Positions 24,030 to 34,825 of a DNA stretch of 64,000 bases are shown piece after piece; within the stretch, counting starts at the first letter, position 1, and each line of letters starts with the position of its first letter. The DNA is from Akebia trifoliata (Eukaryota > Streptophyta > Magnoliopsida > Ranunculales > Lardizabalaceae). The notes below the pieces were generated by a model. The model ran no database searches. It was not told the DNA's origin and saw only the letters and a program-made list of their open reading frames with translations. The DNA lies in assembly GCA_017979445.1 (NCBI GenBank), contig JADQWC010000602.1, positions 1 through 64,000 on the forward strand. Direction: 5' to 3'. Both the position numbers and the translations under genes were made by a program.

Positions 24030-25336
24030 ACAGGGGATAGAGCAAACGTTAGTGTAAGTGGGGCAACTCCTTTGCACATTGCTGCTGACAATGGGAGCCC
24101 TGATATTATCAATTGCTTGCTAAAAGCTGGAGTTGATCCCAACATCAGTGATGAGGTGAGGCTGTCTGGACTTTCACTTCTGTGTGTATTTATGTTATTT
24201 CTCATTTTTTTACTTGTATCTATCTTGTATAGATGATCGGAGTCTGGTTTGCAAATATGGGTTTTTTAGTTTTAGATGAGAAGACTCATTGTCTGAACTA
24301 GTTTCATTTTAATCAGCTACTGCCAGATATATTTATGTTCTTTGTTTATTAATGTAATGTTAGAGCAGTATGGCTATATTTCTCTGTTTACATTGTCATT
24401 CTCCTCTGCATGAGTAACAATCGTAAAATCAAAGTGGTACCTTTGTGCAAAAACTCAAGAATGTTTTGAATGTTGATAATTGTTTGTTATGTAGAGGATA
24501 AAATTAGAAAACTTATGCATAATTACTAGTAATTGCCACAATACATGCATGACTTGCAAGTGGAAAATCAGCCATGATACATTTATATGCAATCGCTACC
24601 GTGGGAGGCCAATAATTTGTTTCTTTTGGGATGTTATTCTAATTTGGGAACAAAAATGTACCAAATACTTCCTCTATATTTCCATCATTCATATGAAAGT
24701 TTTAATTTACACAGGTGTGGTCTAATAAATCAATGGATTGTTGTGACCCTATTGGAAATATCAGTGGAAGTGAGGACCTCGTTGTCAATTATATATAGGG
24801 TCAGCAAAATAGCTAGTAGAAACTAAAAGAAATTTAAATCTTCTGTAAAAAGTGCAAAAAAATTGCTCTGACCATATGCATATAGGATGGGGTTGTCATT
24901 GTTGCTAGAGTACTTGACAATGTTCCCTTCTCAAGTTAATAATGATTTATGCTAAAATCTAATTTCGCAAATTGTTATTATGATTTAAGCCATATTATTT
25001 GGTTATTTCATAGAGTTTGGCTGATATGTATTGGTTATAATAGGGGGAGCCTGTGAATCAGCAATTGATATACTTTTGTTATTATAGCTGTTTTTAAACT
25101 CTGAACTTTGAGCTTTTTCATTTCTTTCAATTTGTGTATCTGTTAAGAAATACCAAAAGGGGTGGGTTGTGTTTTTATAACATTATGAACTGTAGGAATA
25201 TCTCTAATTAATCTTGTTCATTTTGTTCATATTCTTCCACCACAGGATGGCCTAAATCCAATACATGTTGCTGCTGCAAGAGGTAATGATGGAGCTATGG
25301 AGATTCTTCTCCCAGTGACATCTCCTATTCTCTGAG
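24030..25336 (+). pseudogene. Ankyrin-repeat protein fragment (two exons)
   Basis: Exon 1 (24030-24155, after ATATAG, before GTGAGG) encodes SGATPLHIAADNGSPDIIN and CLLKAGVDPNISDE, a full ankyrin repeat. Exon 2 (25246-25336, after CACAG) continues in phase as DGLNPIHVAAARGNDGAMEI and ends with a TGA after TSPIL. The repeat signature (G-TPLHxAA, LLxxGADPN) is clear. The AARGN..AVEILLP pattern is seen in plant ankyrin/TPR proteins. The exon-exon frame is intact but the protein would be about 70 residues, so this is another captured piece. Confidence 0.8.
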
Positions 25337-25423
25337 AAATCTTTAGCACATTGATCTCTATTTTGAATTATGAACATGTTTTTGTACCAAACAGTGCATT
25401 GAAGTTGTCCCGTGTAATTTCAG

Positions 25424-25594
25424 GTCATTCATGCCTTTTGTCGGGTGTGTTCGTAGGCAACGTTAAGGTTCTCGTTTGGTTATTATTCGGGATAGATGGA
25501 CCCAAGCAGGTAGCAATGAAGCTACTTGTTTGATCTGAGGATCAAGCTGTCAGTGACGCCATCCATGAGATCATTGCAAACGACAGAGTCTAAG
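25424..25594 (+). pseudogene. Splice-bounded captured piece, source unknown
   Basis: An acceptor TTTCAG at 25418-25423 and a donor GTATGT at 25595 bound an exon-like stretch. The frame reads VGNVKVLVWLLFGIDGPKQ, then after a stop SEDQAVSDAIHEIIANDRV. It looks protein-like but I do not recognise the family. The in-frame stop shows decay. Confidence 0.4.
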
Positions 25595-25969
25595 GTATGT
25601 TTTGGTTGCACATGATTTATGGCTTTACCATTTTATTTTGCCAGAGTAAGCATGGAGATGGGGTGGAGTATGAGAGATGATTGGCTTCAAGTGCACACTA
25701 AATCCAAGAAACATATCACATTTGTTTATAATTCATAAAGTTGTCTCTTTTTTTATAGTGAAAATATTCGTGAATGCGTAATTTGTTTTTCAATTTCGTA
25801 GATGCATGCTTGGTAGATTGTAGTTTATGTTTGGTAAAATATTCATTTACAGGTTGTGGTATCTTTTTATAAACAAGTGATAAGTGAAATTTGTAGTGTC
25901 AATAGCAGCTCTTTTTCTTTATATAATTGTAGATTTTGTTTTGGAATAAATATTTTATTATTATTTTTT

Positions 25970-26443
25970 TTTACAACATTAGAGGCGATTTTGAACTGTC
26001 TCTAATGTTTATTTTTTTAAAACTAATTTATTATTAGGGGCGATTTTCAAATTGCCTCTAAAATATAAAAACCGCCCTTAAATAACAATATTTAGAAGCG
26101 GTTTTAAAACTGCCCTTAAATTATTATTATTAGAGGTGGTTTTCAAATAGCCTTTAAAATATAAGAACCGCCCTTAAATCATATTTTTTAGAGGCGGTTT
26201 TTAAACCGCCATTAAATTATTATTATTAGAGGTGGTTTTCAAATAGCCTCTAAAATATAAAAACACCCTTAAATAATTATTTAGAGTCAGTTTTAAAACC
26301 GGCTTTAGTTGGCCATTAAAAGGAATCAGCGACCCCACTAAAGTGGTCGGTTTGACTAAACTGCCCTTAAATATATTGGAAGCAGTTTAGTTGAAATTGG
26401 TGGCAGTTTAAAACCGCCTCTAAATACCTCATATTTTGTAGTG
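25970..26443 (-). repeat. Right terminal and subterminal repeats of the Pack-CACTA
   Basis: About ten copies of AGAGGCGGTTTT/AAAACCGCCTCTAA-like motifs occur here, in alternating direct and inverted order. They end with AAACCGCCTCTAAATACCTC and the terminal ATTTTGTAGTG. This is the usual subterminal architecture of CACTA elements. Confidence 0.8.
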
Positions 26444-26446
26444 TAA

Positions 26447-27408
26447 TGAGAAAGAAAATAAGAAAAATACCTATAACATAAGCTACATGATGGTACTAAT
26501 TTGAAGACAATAGAGAGCATTAATGAAGCCATCATCAAAAAGAAAACAAATAATGAAACGTGATGAGAAAAAAATAAACAAAAATAATAATAAATAAACT
26601 AATGAACTTACCTCTAAACTAAAGGGTACTTATGTGGGGTTCCTTCAGGCATGATCTGAGGTGGCTGTGAAAGATGTTGAAAAAATGGATAATGGAGAGA
26701 ATATGACTATTGTGAAGAGAATGGGACGTTGATGAGAGGAAGAAGATGATAGTTGTTGTTTGAAGAAAGCGTTGAAGATGATGAAGTGTCGTGTAGAGAA
26801 GGCGTTGAAGATAATGAAGTACTGTGAAGGCTATTGTTTGGAGAAGGCATTGAACATGATGAAGTGTTGTTTGGAGAAGGCATTGAAGATGATGAAATGC
26901 TGTGAAGGCTGCTATTTGGAGAAGGTATTGAAGGTGATGAAGTATTGTGAAGATGATGAAGTATTGTGAGTGGAAGGCATTGGAGAGATGAAAAAAGAGA
27001 AGAAGATGGTTGTTGTTTGGAGCGTAAAAAAAAAAAGGAAGACGTGATGCTGTTACAGGCAATGAAAGGAAGCCGTCGCTTTTCAGTTCTTCTTCTTCTT
27101 GTTCTTCCTTACTTTTTTTTTTTTTTTTTCTTTTAATATTTTTTTGAAGGAACGATTGAAGAGAAAAGAAAACAATCTTTTAAGGTATGGAACCCACAAG
27201 GGGTATTTTCATCATTCTTTCAATTGTTGCGAATTTCGTCGTACGTTTTTTTCGTGTCCCAATATGATTATTTCTAAGTCTTTAGATTATATTTTCCTAG
27301 CATTGTGATGTCCCTAGGTTACTAAAATATGTGATGAGCCTAAGTATTCGTACTTGCTAAATCGAGTGTAGAGTGTAGTGATCTTAAGCGTGCTTTCTAT
27401 GTCAAGTT
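26447..27408 (-). repeat. 3' LTR of element D, segment 2
   Basis: D's LTR continues after the CACTA element. From about 27245 to 27408 it matches LTR E at 41585-41745 (GATTATTTCTAAGT, TATATTTTCCT, TACTTGCTAA, GATCTTAAGCGTGC). It ends with TCTATGTCAAGTT, then the TSD of E. E itself has the uninterrupted TCTATGTCGTGTAGCAAAG, which shows the pre-insertion arrangement. Confidence 0.75.
26755..26990. repeat. Minisatellite, GAAGATGATGAAGTG-type units
   Basis: Seven or so imperfect units of about 30-36 bases contain GGAGAAGGCATTGAAGATGA and ATGAAGTGTTGT. The long open frames on both strands here (26619-27062 minus, 26760-26969 plus) follow from the repeat. Confidence 0.75.
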
Positions 27409-27413
27409 GTAAC
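27409..27413. other. Left TSD of solo LTR E (GTAAC)
   Basis: GTAAC is repeated at 41902-41906 on the other side of the solo LTR, which supports one insertion event spanning 27414-41901. Confidence 0.85.
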
Positions 27414-28304
27414 TGAAATCGCCTCGACCCTTTTTCCGCCAAATTGCGAATAGGGGTCCGATTGATAAATTGGGGATTTTTAGGGAATAAGGAGTAGTCA
27501 CCTAATTTATGTCTAAGAACCATAAATAACTCCAAAATGGATCGGTTTGGTCCACGAGTAAGAGAAATGGGTAAGAGGTCAGATTACGGGTTTCGGAAGG
27601 TATTAGGCACCGAACCCGCCCGATCGAGATGATCGGTCTCTACTACGATCCAAACTATTCTACGGTCAACGGGTAGAGACTAAAGTCAAGCTAGGGTCCT
27701 ATCATCATCAAACTATATCAGATGTGCTAAACGAATCTTATGGCTAAATATTACATGATTCTCGAATTCTGCATAAAAATGAAAATATTTGAAAAAGCCT
27801 CAACTCCGGTCTATACTTCAAAGTCCACGTGGCAATATATTTCAATCACAAATCCGAATGCGCAAATATTTTCCCAAATCGACTAGAATAGGAATTCGTG
27901 AAAATTTTCCAAATTGGAAAGTCATCAATATGGAACATCTAAATTGCTACTTTATGAGATTTCCAACTCGGAAATACGAAATTATCCATATCGAAAAATC
28001 ATGAATATGACGAATTTTAAATTAGATACTGGTAATTATGAATTTTCCAAAGTAGAAAATTATAATTAGAAAATTTTCCAAATTAAAAAATTATAAAGTT
28101 TCAAAATTAGAACTTTCCAAAATCGAATCTCTCAAAAATGGGAATTGTGAACATGATAATTTTCCAATCACGAACACATGGTAGATCAATAAGTCGACGC
28201 ATAAATAACCCACGTGTGCAAAATTTCACATTACAACATTAGTGACATAGGGTCATTGAGGGAATCAACCATTCTCACATATATGCAAAAATTTTGAACA
28301 AAGG
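27414..28304 (-). repeat. Solo LTR E, segment 1 (3' end of the LTR)
   Basis: On the minus strand the LTR ends GAGGCGATTTCA at 27414. It contains the U5 phrase near 27510 and a stem-loop (27588-27617), then AAATTGGAAA-type phrases. It breaks at 28304, where element B is inserted, and resumes at 39247. Together the two parts form an LTR of about 3.5 kb with TG...CA ends and no internal region, hence solo. Confidence 0.8.
27588..27617 (-). other. Conserved U5 stem-loop in LTR E
   Basis: On the minus strand GGGTTCGG and CCGAAACCC flank the loop TGCCTAATACCTT. The loop is almost identical to that of families 1 and 2 (TGCCTAACACCTT), while the stem sequence differs. Confidence 0.7.
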
Positions 28305-29445
28305 TGTAGACACCCCATTTTGGTATCCGCCTGATTAATCAACTCGTCAACCCGATTGCAATGGTTTCCAATGATGGATGATTATTTCAATGCTTTATTT
28401 TGTTACTAAATGTGTTTCAGAAATCCGGATAAGGTATCTCGAATTGACAAAACTGTAGAAACCACGCTACATTAGGAAAATATGACCCTACAAACATAGA
28501 AATCATCATCTTGCAGACAAAAAGAAGTTTTACGATAAAAATCACTAAAAAATGACCAAATTACCAAAATACTCCTAACATCAAAACAACCCTAAAGCCT
28601 ACATTACGCTTAGAAAAACTCATTCGAACACATAAAACAACAAGTCGAAACCAAATAAATCATTTCACCAATTTTCACAGAATTCGACAAAATTATGAAA
28701 ATGCCCCTCATAAAGTTCACAACCATTTCACACAAAAAACTTCATAAATGATAAAAACCAACATTCCTATTGAATTTCTTATGAAAAATCGATTCCAAAA
28801 CATCTTGGAACATTGAAAAATGACTTAAAATGCAAAAAGTTCTCTCCGAGTGCAAAACGGTAATTTTACAATTTTAATAATTAAAATTTTTGAAATTAAT
28901 AAATAAAATCTTAAATAATGTAAAGTGAAACATTAATAAAATTATTTAGAATTTTGAACCAAAAAAATCGGATCAATCAGGCTCTTAGGCAAAATTGTTG
29001 ATGGTTGCCAAGATATTTATTCAAGGACCCCTCCATCTAGGGGTCCAAAGAATTAAAGATATAATAAAGGGGGTTCTCCAAAAAATTAAAGTCAATCAAG
29101 TAAGACTAAAGTCGTTTTCCAAAGAATTAAAGTCAATCAAGTAAGACTAAAGTCAATATCTTAAAGTTACTCAAGTAAGACCAAAGTCAAGATATTAAAG
29201 TCAACCAAGTAAGACTAAAGTCAAAATCTTGAAGTCAATCAAATGAGACTAAAAGTCAAAACCCTAATAGAGTTCTAATAAAATAATAATTCTATTTAAA
29301 ACAATCCTAATTAAATAATAACTCTATTTAATAGAATTCTAATTAAATAATAACTCTATTTAATAGAATTCTAACTAAATAATAACTCTTTCTAAAAGAA
29401 TTATAATTAAACCTTAACTCTATCTAAAAGGCACTTACAAAAGTT

Positions 29446-29453
29446 TATAAATA
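29446..29453 (+). promoter_or_regulatory. TATA box of the B 5' LTR
   Basis: TATAAATA is followed by GGAGCCTCCACAC, the same context as in both C LTRs (44814, 53465). In the B 3' LTR the first base is changed to CATAAATA (38638). Confidence 0.6.
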
Positions 29454-29866
29454 GGAGCCTCCACACCTTATTTTCGTATCAAATAATAAATCCTAAGAGA
29501 AGTAGGTCAAAAATCTTCCCTAACCTCCTATAAACCCTAATTTTGAAGTCCTAACTCCTTACTTAACACCCATACCTCAACTTTAGCTCGAAAAATACCT
29601 AAAAGCCCTTCAAAAACACCCAGAAATCCATAAACAAATCCGAAGAATCCAGATCTAAGAAAAAGATACTTTGCCTCGGAGATCAGAAATCAAATCTGGA
29701 GACAGAACGAAGCGAGGAATACTGTACAAGGAGTTACTTTATCAGATCTGAGGGAACAAGATCGTTGTCTTCAGAAAGGTATCTGTTTCTCATTTTTTTT
29801 TATTACTTAAGTCTTTTAGCAATGTAGTTTATTTGAAAATTAGTAGAGATCGGCGTTTGCCGGGCG

Positions 29867-29895
29867 GGGGTTGGTGCCTAACACCTTCCAACCCC
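29867..29895 (+). other. Conserved U5 stem-loop in the B 5' LTR
   Basis: GGGGTTGG (29867-29874) pairs with CCAACCCC (29888-29895) around TGCCTAACACCTT. It lies about 165 bases before the LTR end, as in C. The copy in the B 3' LTR (39059-39086) has a decayed stem base. Confidence 0.75.
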
Positions 29896-30056
29896 GTAAT
29901 GTGATCCTCAGACTCAGTATTTTCTATAGTAGATTAGTTGATATATCCGTTTAGAGTCCAAGTTCAGTTCCTAAACCCTAATAACTAGGTGGCGACTCCC
30001 AAACCTCAAAGGTCAAAAGCGGATCCGTGCACCCCGCGGATCGATGGCGCTTTTAG

Positions 30057-30074
30057 TGGCGACTCCACCAGGGA
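30057..30074 (+). other. Primer-binding site of B
   Basis: TGGCGACTCCACCAGGGA follows the LTR end by one base. The form in C is TGGCGACTCTGCTGGGGA. I recall this as the tRNA-Arg-type site of Ogre/Tat elements; I could not check it here. The same opening GGTGGCGACTCC also occurs inside the LTR. Confidence 0.7.
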
Positions 30075-30309
30075 CTATTGAGGATCAGACTTGAAAAACC
30101 CCAAGTATGGGAGCATTGCCAGAATGACCTAGTTTTTTTTTATTATTATTTAGTTCGATTTATTTTATATGTTATTTATTTATTTATATTTTTTATGGCT
30201 TGATTGTGAATGATCTTGGGTATTGTATTTTTGTCCAATTAAGGGTCACTTTTTGATGACCCCTAAATAATGAAAGAATCAAATTGACATATGAAAAGGA
30301 TGAAATGAT

Positions 30310-31080
30310 GAAGGTTAGGATAGCAATGTTAAAAACATTTTTACAGAATATTCTAGTGAGAATTAAGTCTGGGCACCTATTAATAAAACGTAGATCTCAT
30401 CGAGTAGATTAATTTAGAACTTAAGTTCACTCAATTTCGTTATCAGGGGCCTTGGATATCATCGATGCAAATTCGGATTGTATTTTGTAAATCTGGAATT
30501 GTTGTTAAAAGAAGGTTGGGACAGCAACGTTAAAACGTTTTTACAGAACATTCTAGTGAGAATTAAGTCTGGGCACCTTTTAATAAAATATAGATCTCAT
30601 CGATATATTAATTAGAACCTGAGTTCACTTAATTTCATTATCGGAGCCTTGGATATCATTGATACAAGTTTGGATTGTATTTTGTAAATCTGGAATTGTT
30701 GTTAAAAGAAGGTTGGGACACAGCAACGTTAAAACGTTTTTACAGAACATTCTAGTGAGAATTAAGTCTGGGCACCTTTTAATAAAATATAGATCTCATC
30801 GATTATATTAATTTAGAACCTGAGTTCACTTAATTTCATTATCGGGAGCCTTGGATATCATTGATACAAGTTTGGATTGTATTTTGTAAATCTGGAATTG
30901 TTGCTGAAAGAAGGTTGGGACAGCAACCTTAAAACATTTTTACAGAATATTCTAGTGAGAATTAAGTTTGGGCACCTATTAATAAAACGTAGATCTCATC
31001 GAGTAGATTAATTTAGAACCTAAATTCACTCGATTTTGTTATTGGAGCCTTACATATCATCGATGCAAGTTCAGATTGTA
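30310..31080 (+). repeat. About 200-base tandem array in the B leader, four copies
   Basis: Units begin GAAGGTTGGGACAGCAACG near 30310, 30511, 30708 and 30910. Each contains GAATTAAGTCTGGGCACCT and TAGATCTCATCGA. C has three copies at 45671-46230 with a period of 193. Confidence 0.9.
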
Positions 31081-31919
31081 TTTTCCTAATTCACAGAAAA
31101 TCTGAATTTATCTAGTGTTAGCACAGTTAATGTTGCTAATTTATTTTGTGAGAACGAGCTCATTTGATGCTAGGATCTTTCTCTTTGATTTTCTTTCGGG
31201 ATGTATTTCTAGTTTTTTTTTTAATTTTAAAAAAAAAAAGAATTTCATCATTCCTCATCTCAACAATTCAATATTTTATCCTCAATTCCATATCCTTTGA
31301 GAATCTTGATTAATTTAGGGTCATCCAAAGTGATTCTCGATTGGACCATAATAATAAATTAAAAAAAAAGAAAAAAAGTCTTTGTTCTAGTTCATTTTTT
31401 TAAAATAAAAAAGTTAGGGTGAATTTTTTTTAAGTGAGTCAATTTAGGTGAACTCATCCTCCCTCACGAGAGGAGCTAATTGTATGCTACTTATTTGAGT
31501 GATTTTTACCATAATGTGTTGCTATGATACCTCAATTCTCAATATAACAAGTTGAGTTGACTCATTTAAAGTTATTGGTTTCATACAATTTATTGGTTCT
31601 CATATATTTTCTCGATACGATATAATGATGCTCCATATGATATTTTTTTCATGTTAGATGATGTTGAATATTATTAGGTGAGTTAACTCAATAAATTCAC
31701 ATTTGAATAGGTCATGTGGTACATTAGGGTGCATGGTTTCCTTTTGATACCCGATTGATGTGATCATATCCCTTGGATATATTGATTGATTGAACCATTG
31801 AGTCTAACATGTTGATTGCTTAATTCTAATTAATTGATTGGCTTGGATTGATTGATTGATTTTAATTTCTTGTAATTAGCATGCTATGACTTTTGACAAT
31901 CTTTTGATATTTGCATTTG

Positions 31920-32760
31920 TTATGATTGTGGCCCGTTGATGATATGATTAGGCCCATGGGCCCACTTGTTTGAAAAAGCCCCGGGCACACCTCACCCTGT
32001 TTTGCACATACCACTAGCATGTTTATTTTATTACATTGCACGTTGCATGTCCCCTATAGCCAACGTGGCACTAGTGCGTGGCTCGGTCTCCTCGGAGATG
32101 CGACGTCATTCATAAAAACACAACTCCAGTCACATACCTTATGGTATATTAAACGGGGGCATCAGTACCGTCTGATCAGGTGACTCTGAAAGGTATATCG
32201 ATGCACCCAGGCTGGAGCGACCTGAGCCTTTGACCTATTGTAAGCCGCACAGTCACATGTCCCGTTTGCCAATGTAGTACTAGTACGTGATCGGTCCCCT
32301 CGTAGGATGCCAAACCATTTATGAAAGCTACAACTCTTGACTCGTACCCATAGGTATATCAAAGATGATCTAAGTACATCAGTTGCACTTCTTGGTCAAA
32401 ATCAGTGTCTAAACGAGATCCTGCTCCGATGTACTATGGTACTAGGAGGATAGACTACGTCTATTCTAGAAAAGAGGTGATTTAAGAGTGTCTTTGCTCA
32501 AGCATTGCACGCCACCTCTGATCTGGGGATTAAACTGGCTACTTTTGACTTCATAGAAGTGAGTTGAAGTTTTAGATTATCACCTATACGGTACATCAAA
32601 CCAAGTCACCACGTACCATCTGATTGAGTACACTTGAGAGGTATATAGGTGTACTTGGGCAATGGTGGTCAGATAAAAAATGCATTGCACATAGTAAGCT
32701 TAGAGTCTAGAAACCTCCCGTGTAGGTCACAACTCGAACTTATCGTGGGTGTTCCCGGGT
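31920..32760 (+). repeat. GC-richer conserved leader block of B with an internal duplication
   Basis: It begins GGCCCATGGGCCCA and contains two related units of about 230 bases (each with CAAC/CAATGT..GTACTAGT or GCACTAGTGCGTG, then CTCCTCG/CCCCTCG, then ACAACTC..GTACC). It is well conserved in C (46580-47370). The matching minus-strand frames in B and C (32162-32362, 46840-47136) share residues, but so does the whole nucleotide block, so I do not call a gene. Confidence 0.7.
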
Positions 32761-33659
32761 TATTTAATAAATGGGACCTTGTGAATGATGAATGTATGTG
32801 ACTGATGAGATCATGAATGCATGTGAATGATAAGAGCAGAATGTATGTTGTCCTCAAGGATTAAAGTTTTTGTTTTACCTGATTAAAATGGATGCACCGA
32901 CCCAATAAAGAATCCATTTTTTGTAATAATTCATAATGACCCAGTCCATCTCAATCCAACAATCATGATGGGCCAGGCCATTTAAATCAAAATGAAAATC
33001 AAATTCTTTGTTAAATTCGGGTTTCAACCCATTTTCAAAGAAGAAAAATGGTTTATAAAGGGAAAGTATTTTCCAGGAAAAATATTTTCCAAAAGAAAAG
33101 AAAAGAAAGAAAAATATTTTTCAGAAAAAAAAATTGATTTACAAAAGATCTATTTTTACATGAAAAATTATTGAAATATGTTTGTTGGAAGTTGTTATTC
33201 AATGAAAACATTATTTGTAAATATTTTTCAAGAGTGCAATAAAATTATTTTCCTTCTGAATAGTCATTACATTAATAAATTGTTTAATGGATTGGTGCAC
33301 AAAATTCAATAAAATCTCAGTGTTCATTTAAAATGTTATCAAGGGGGTAATACTAAAACTGGTTAAATTCACTTTCAATGAGGTTTAAGGGTTATCATTG
33401 TACCTAAGTTCAATCGTTCATTGTCTAGTTAGGGTTGTAAGTCCGATCAGTTGAACAAACGTCAGTACCAAGTCAACAGTTAGAAATGGCCGCAGAATCT
33501 CTCAAAATTACACAGTTATTCCCTGAATATCAAATTGCCTCAATCCTGCTGGTTGTAAGCAATATCCAGAGTCCTCAGCCTATAGTCAAGTCCGTTGTGT
33601 GTGGGTAATTATTTTTCATGAGTCTTGAATCAAGTTTTCTTTTTCAATTCATCAATATC

Positions 33660-34825
33660 ATGTTTTCTTTAGATCGATCCACTATTTTTCTGTTGAGTCG
33701 AGTTAGTTTTTCTGTCGCCCCTTCTGAATTTGATTGGATAAAGAAAATTTTTGAATACCTCGAGCACATTAACGGATTAACTTCAAGGATAGATTTCTCT
33801 CCTGAACAAGAAGATAAGAGGAGTCGGGCTCAACTTTTAATCAAGAAAGCAAAGATCATTGACCTTGGAACAGAAAATTACTCCTAAAGAGATTCAAATA
33901 GAAGTCATCCTATCCCTAAAGGAACACGAGGGGATAGTGAATTTACTCAGAAATTTCAAAAGACTTGTTCACGTGATCCTATGAGGATGCGTTAGGTGTA
34001 AGCTTGGGTGTTGTTCAATACATGGAATAGATACTCACTCGATGAAATGGAAATACCAATGAGATCCAAGAAGAGGTTACAAAACGTATCAATGTCGTCT
34101 TCACTGCATCTCAAGTTGCAAAGTTTATTAAAACAAATGCTATAAGTCAATATAGGGTACCTTTGGGATTGATATCTGATAACGGGTCACATTTCAAAGT
34201 CAATGATTACTTTGTGTTCAAAGTTCAAGATCCGGCATCATCTCCCTACCATCCTCAGATTAATGGAGTGGTTGAAGCAAATAGCTAATGAGAGTCTCAA
34301 AATAATCATCGTGAACATGTGTCGATCGCACCGGGAATGGTCAGAAAAGCTGTTATTCACACTGGGGGCATGTAGTACTTCAATACAGTCTTCCACTGGA
34401 GTCATTCCCTATTCTCTAGTGTATGACATGGAAGCAATCTCACTAGTTGAAATGGAGATCCCGTATATCAAGGACTTGATGGAAAGTCAATTATTAGAAA
34501 CAAACTAAGTTCAACATCAGTACAAAGAACTGAACCTGACTGAAGAAAATAACATAAAAGCTTTGTACCACGTGCAGGCTTATCAAAGAAGAGTCGCCCA
34601 TGCGTTTGACAAAAAGATCAAGGTCCATCACTTACAAGTTGGAGATTTGGTACTCAAGATAATCGGATACTTATTTTTGATCCTAGAGGGAAGTTCAAAC
34701 CTAATTGGGAAGATTTGTTCATCATCAAAAAATATTACCTGGAAAAGCTGTCACTTCAAGACTATGATGAAATCGAACTATCAGAGTCAACCAACTTTGA
34801 TCAGATCAAACGGTACTACATTTAA
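33660..34825 (+). pseudogene. Remnant pol of B: protease-RT linker fused to integrase
   Basis: 33720-34060 encodes linker sequence before RT (KIFEYLEHINGLTSRIDFS, then DKRSRAQ, DLGTE, LSLKEHEGIVNLLRNFKRL). Near 34080 it jumps straight to the integrase core (ASQVAKFIKTN, LGLISDNGSHF with the second catalytic Asp, SPYHPQING, then VVEA with the catalytic Glu). It continues to the C-terminus (SREWSEKLLFTL-like, PYSLVYDMEA, VQAYQRRVAHAFDKK, VGDLVLK) and ends in KRYYI-stop at 34823-34825. RT, RNase H, the integrase zinc finger and the first catalytic Asp are missing. Frameshifts and stops abound. C has the same join. Confidence 0.85.

Larger units (their letters stand above)
28305..30055 (+). repeat. 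5' LTR of B (family 2)
   Basis: It starts TGTAGACACCCC and ends GGCGCTTTTA, with the terminal CA eroded; the C copies end CTTTCA. It holds an array of AAGTCAATCAAGTAAGACTA units (29085-29260), a TATA box, a stem-loop and the phrase AGGTGGCGACTCCC about 60 bases from the end. It aligns with 37558-39246. Confidence 0.9.
30075..33600 (+). other. Noncoding leader of B
   Basis: No gag is recognisable in 3.5 kb. It contains a 200-base tandem array (30310-31080), an AT-rich part, a GC-richer conserved block (31920-32760) and an A-rich block (32990-33180, TTTTCCAAAAG phrases). The same order is seen in C (45437-48500), so this is the lineage's standard leader. Confidence 0.7.

Noticed and set aside
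26619..27062. 147-codon minus-strand frame
   Set aside because: It comes from a GAAGATGATGAAG-type minisatellite in the D LTR and has low complexity.
32162..32362. Minus-strand frame with a conserved relative at 46840-47136
   Set aside because: The surrounding nucleotides are equally conserved between the B and C leaders, and the frame is antisense to the elements. No evidence for protein-level selection.
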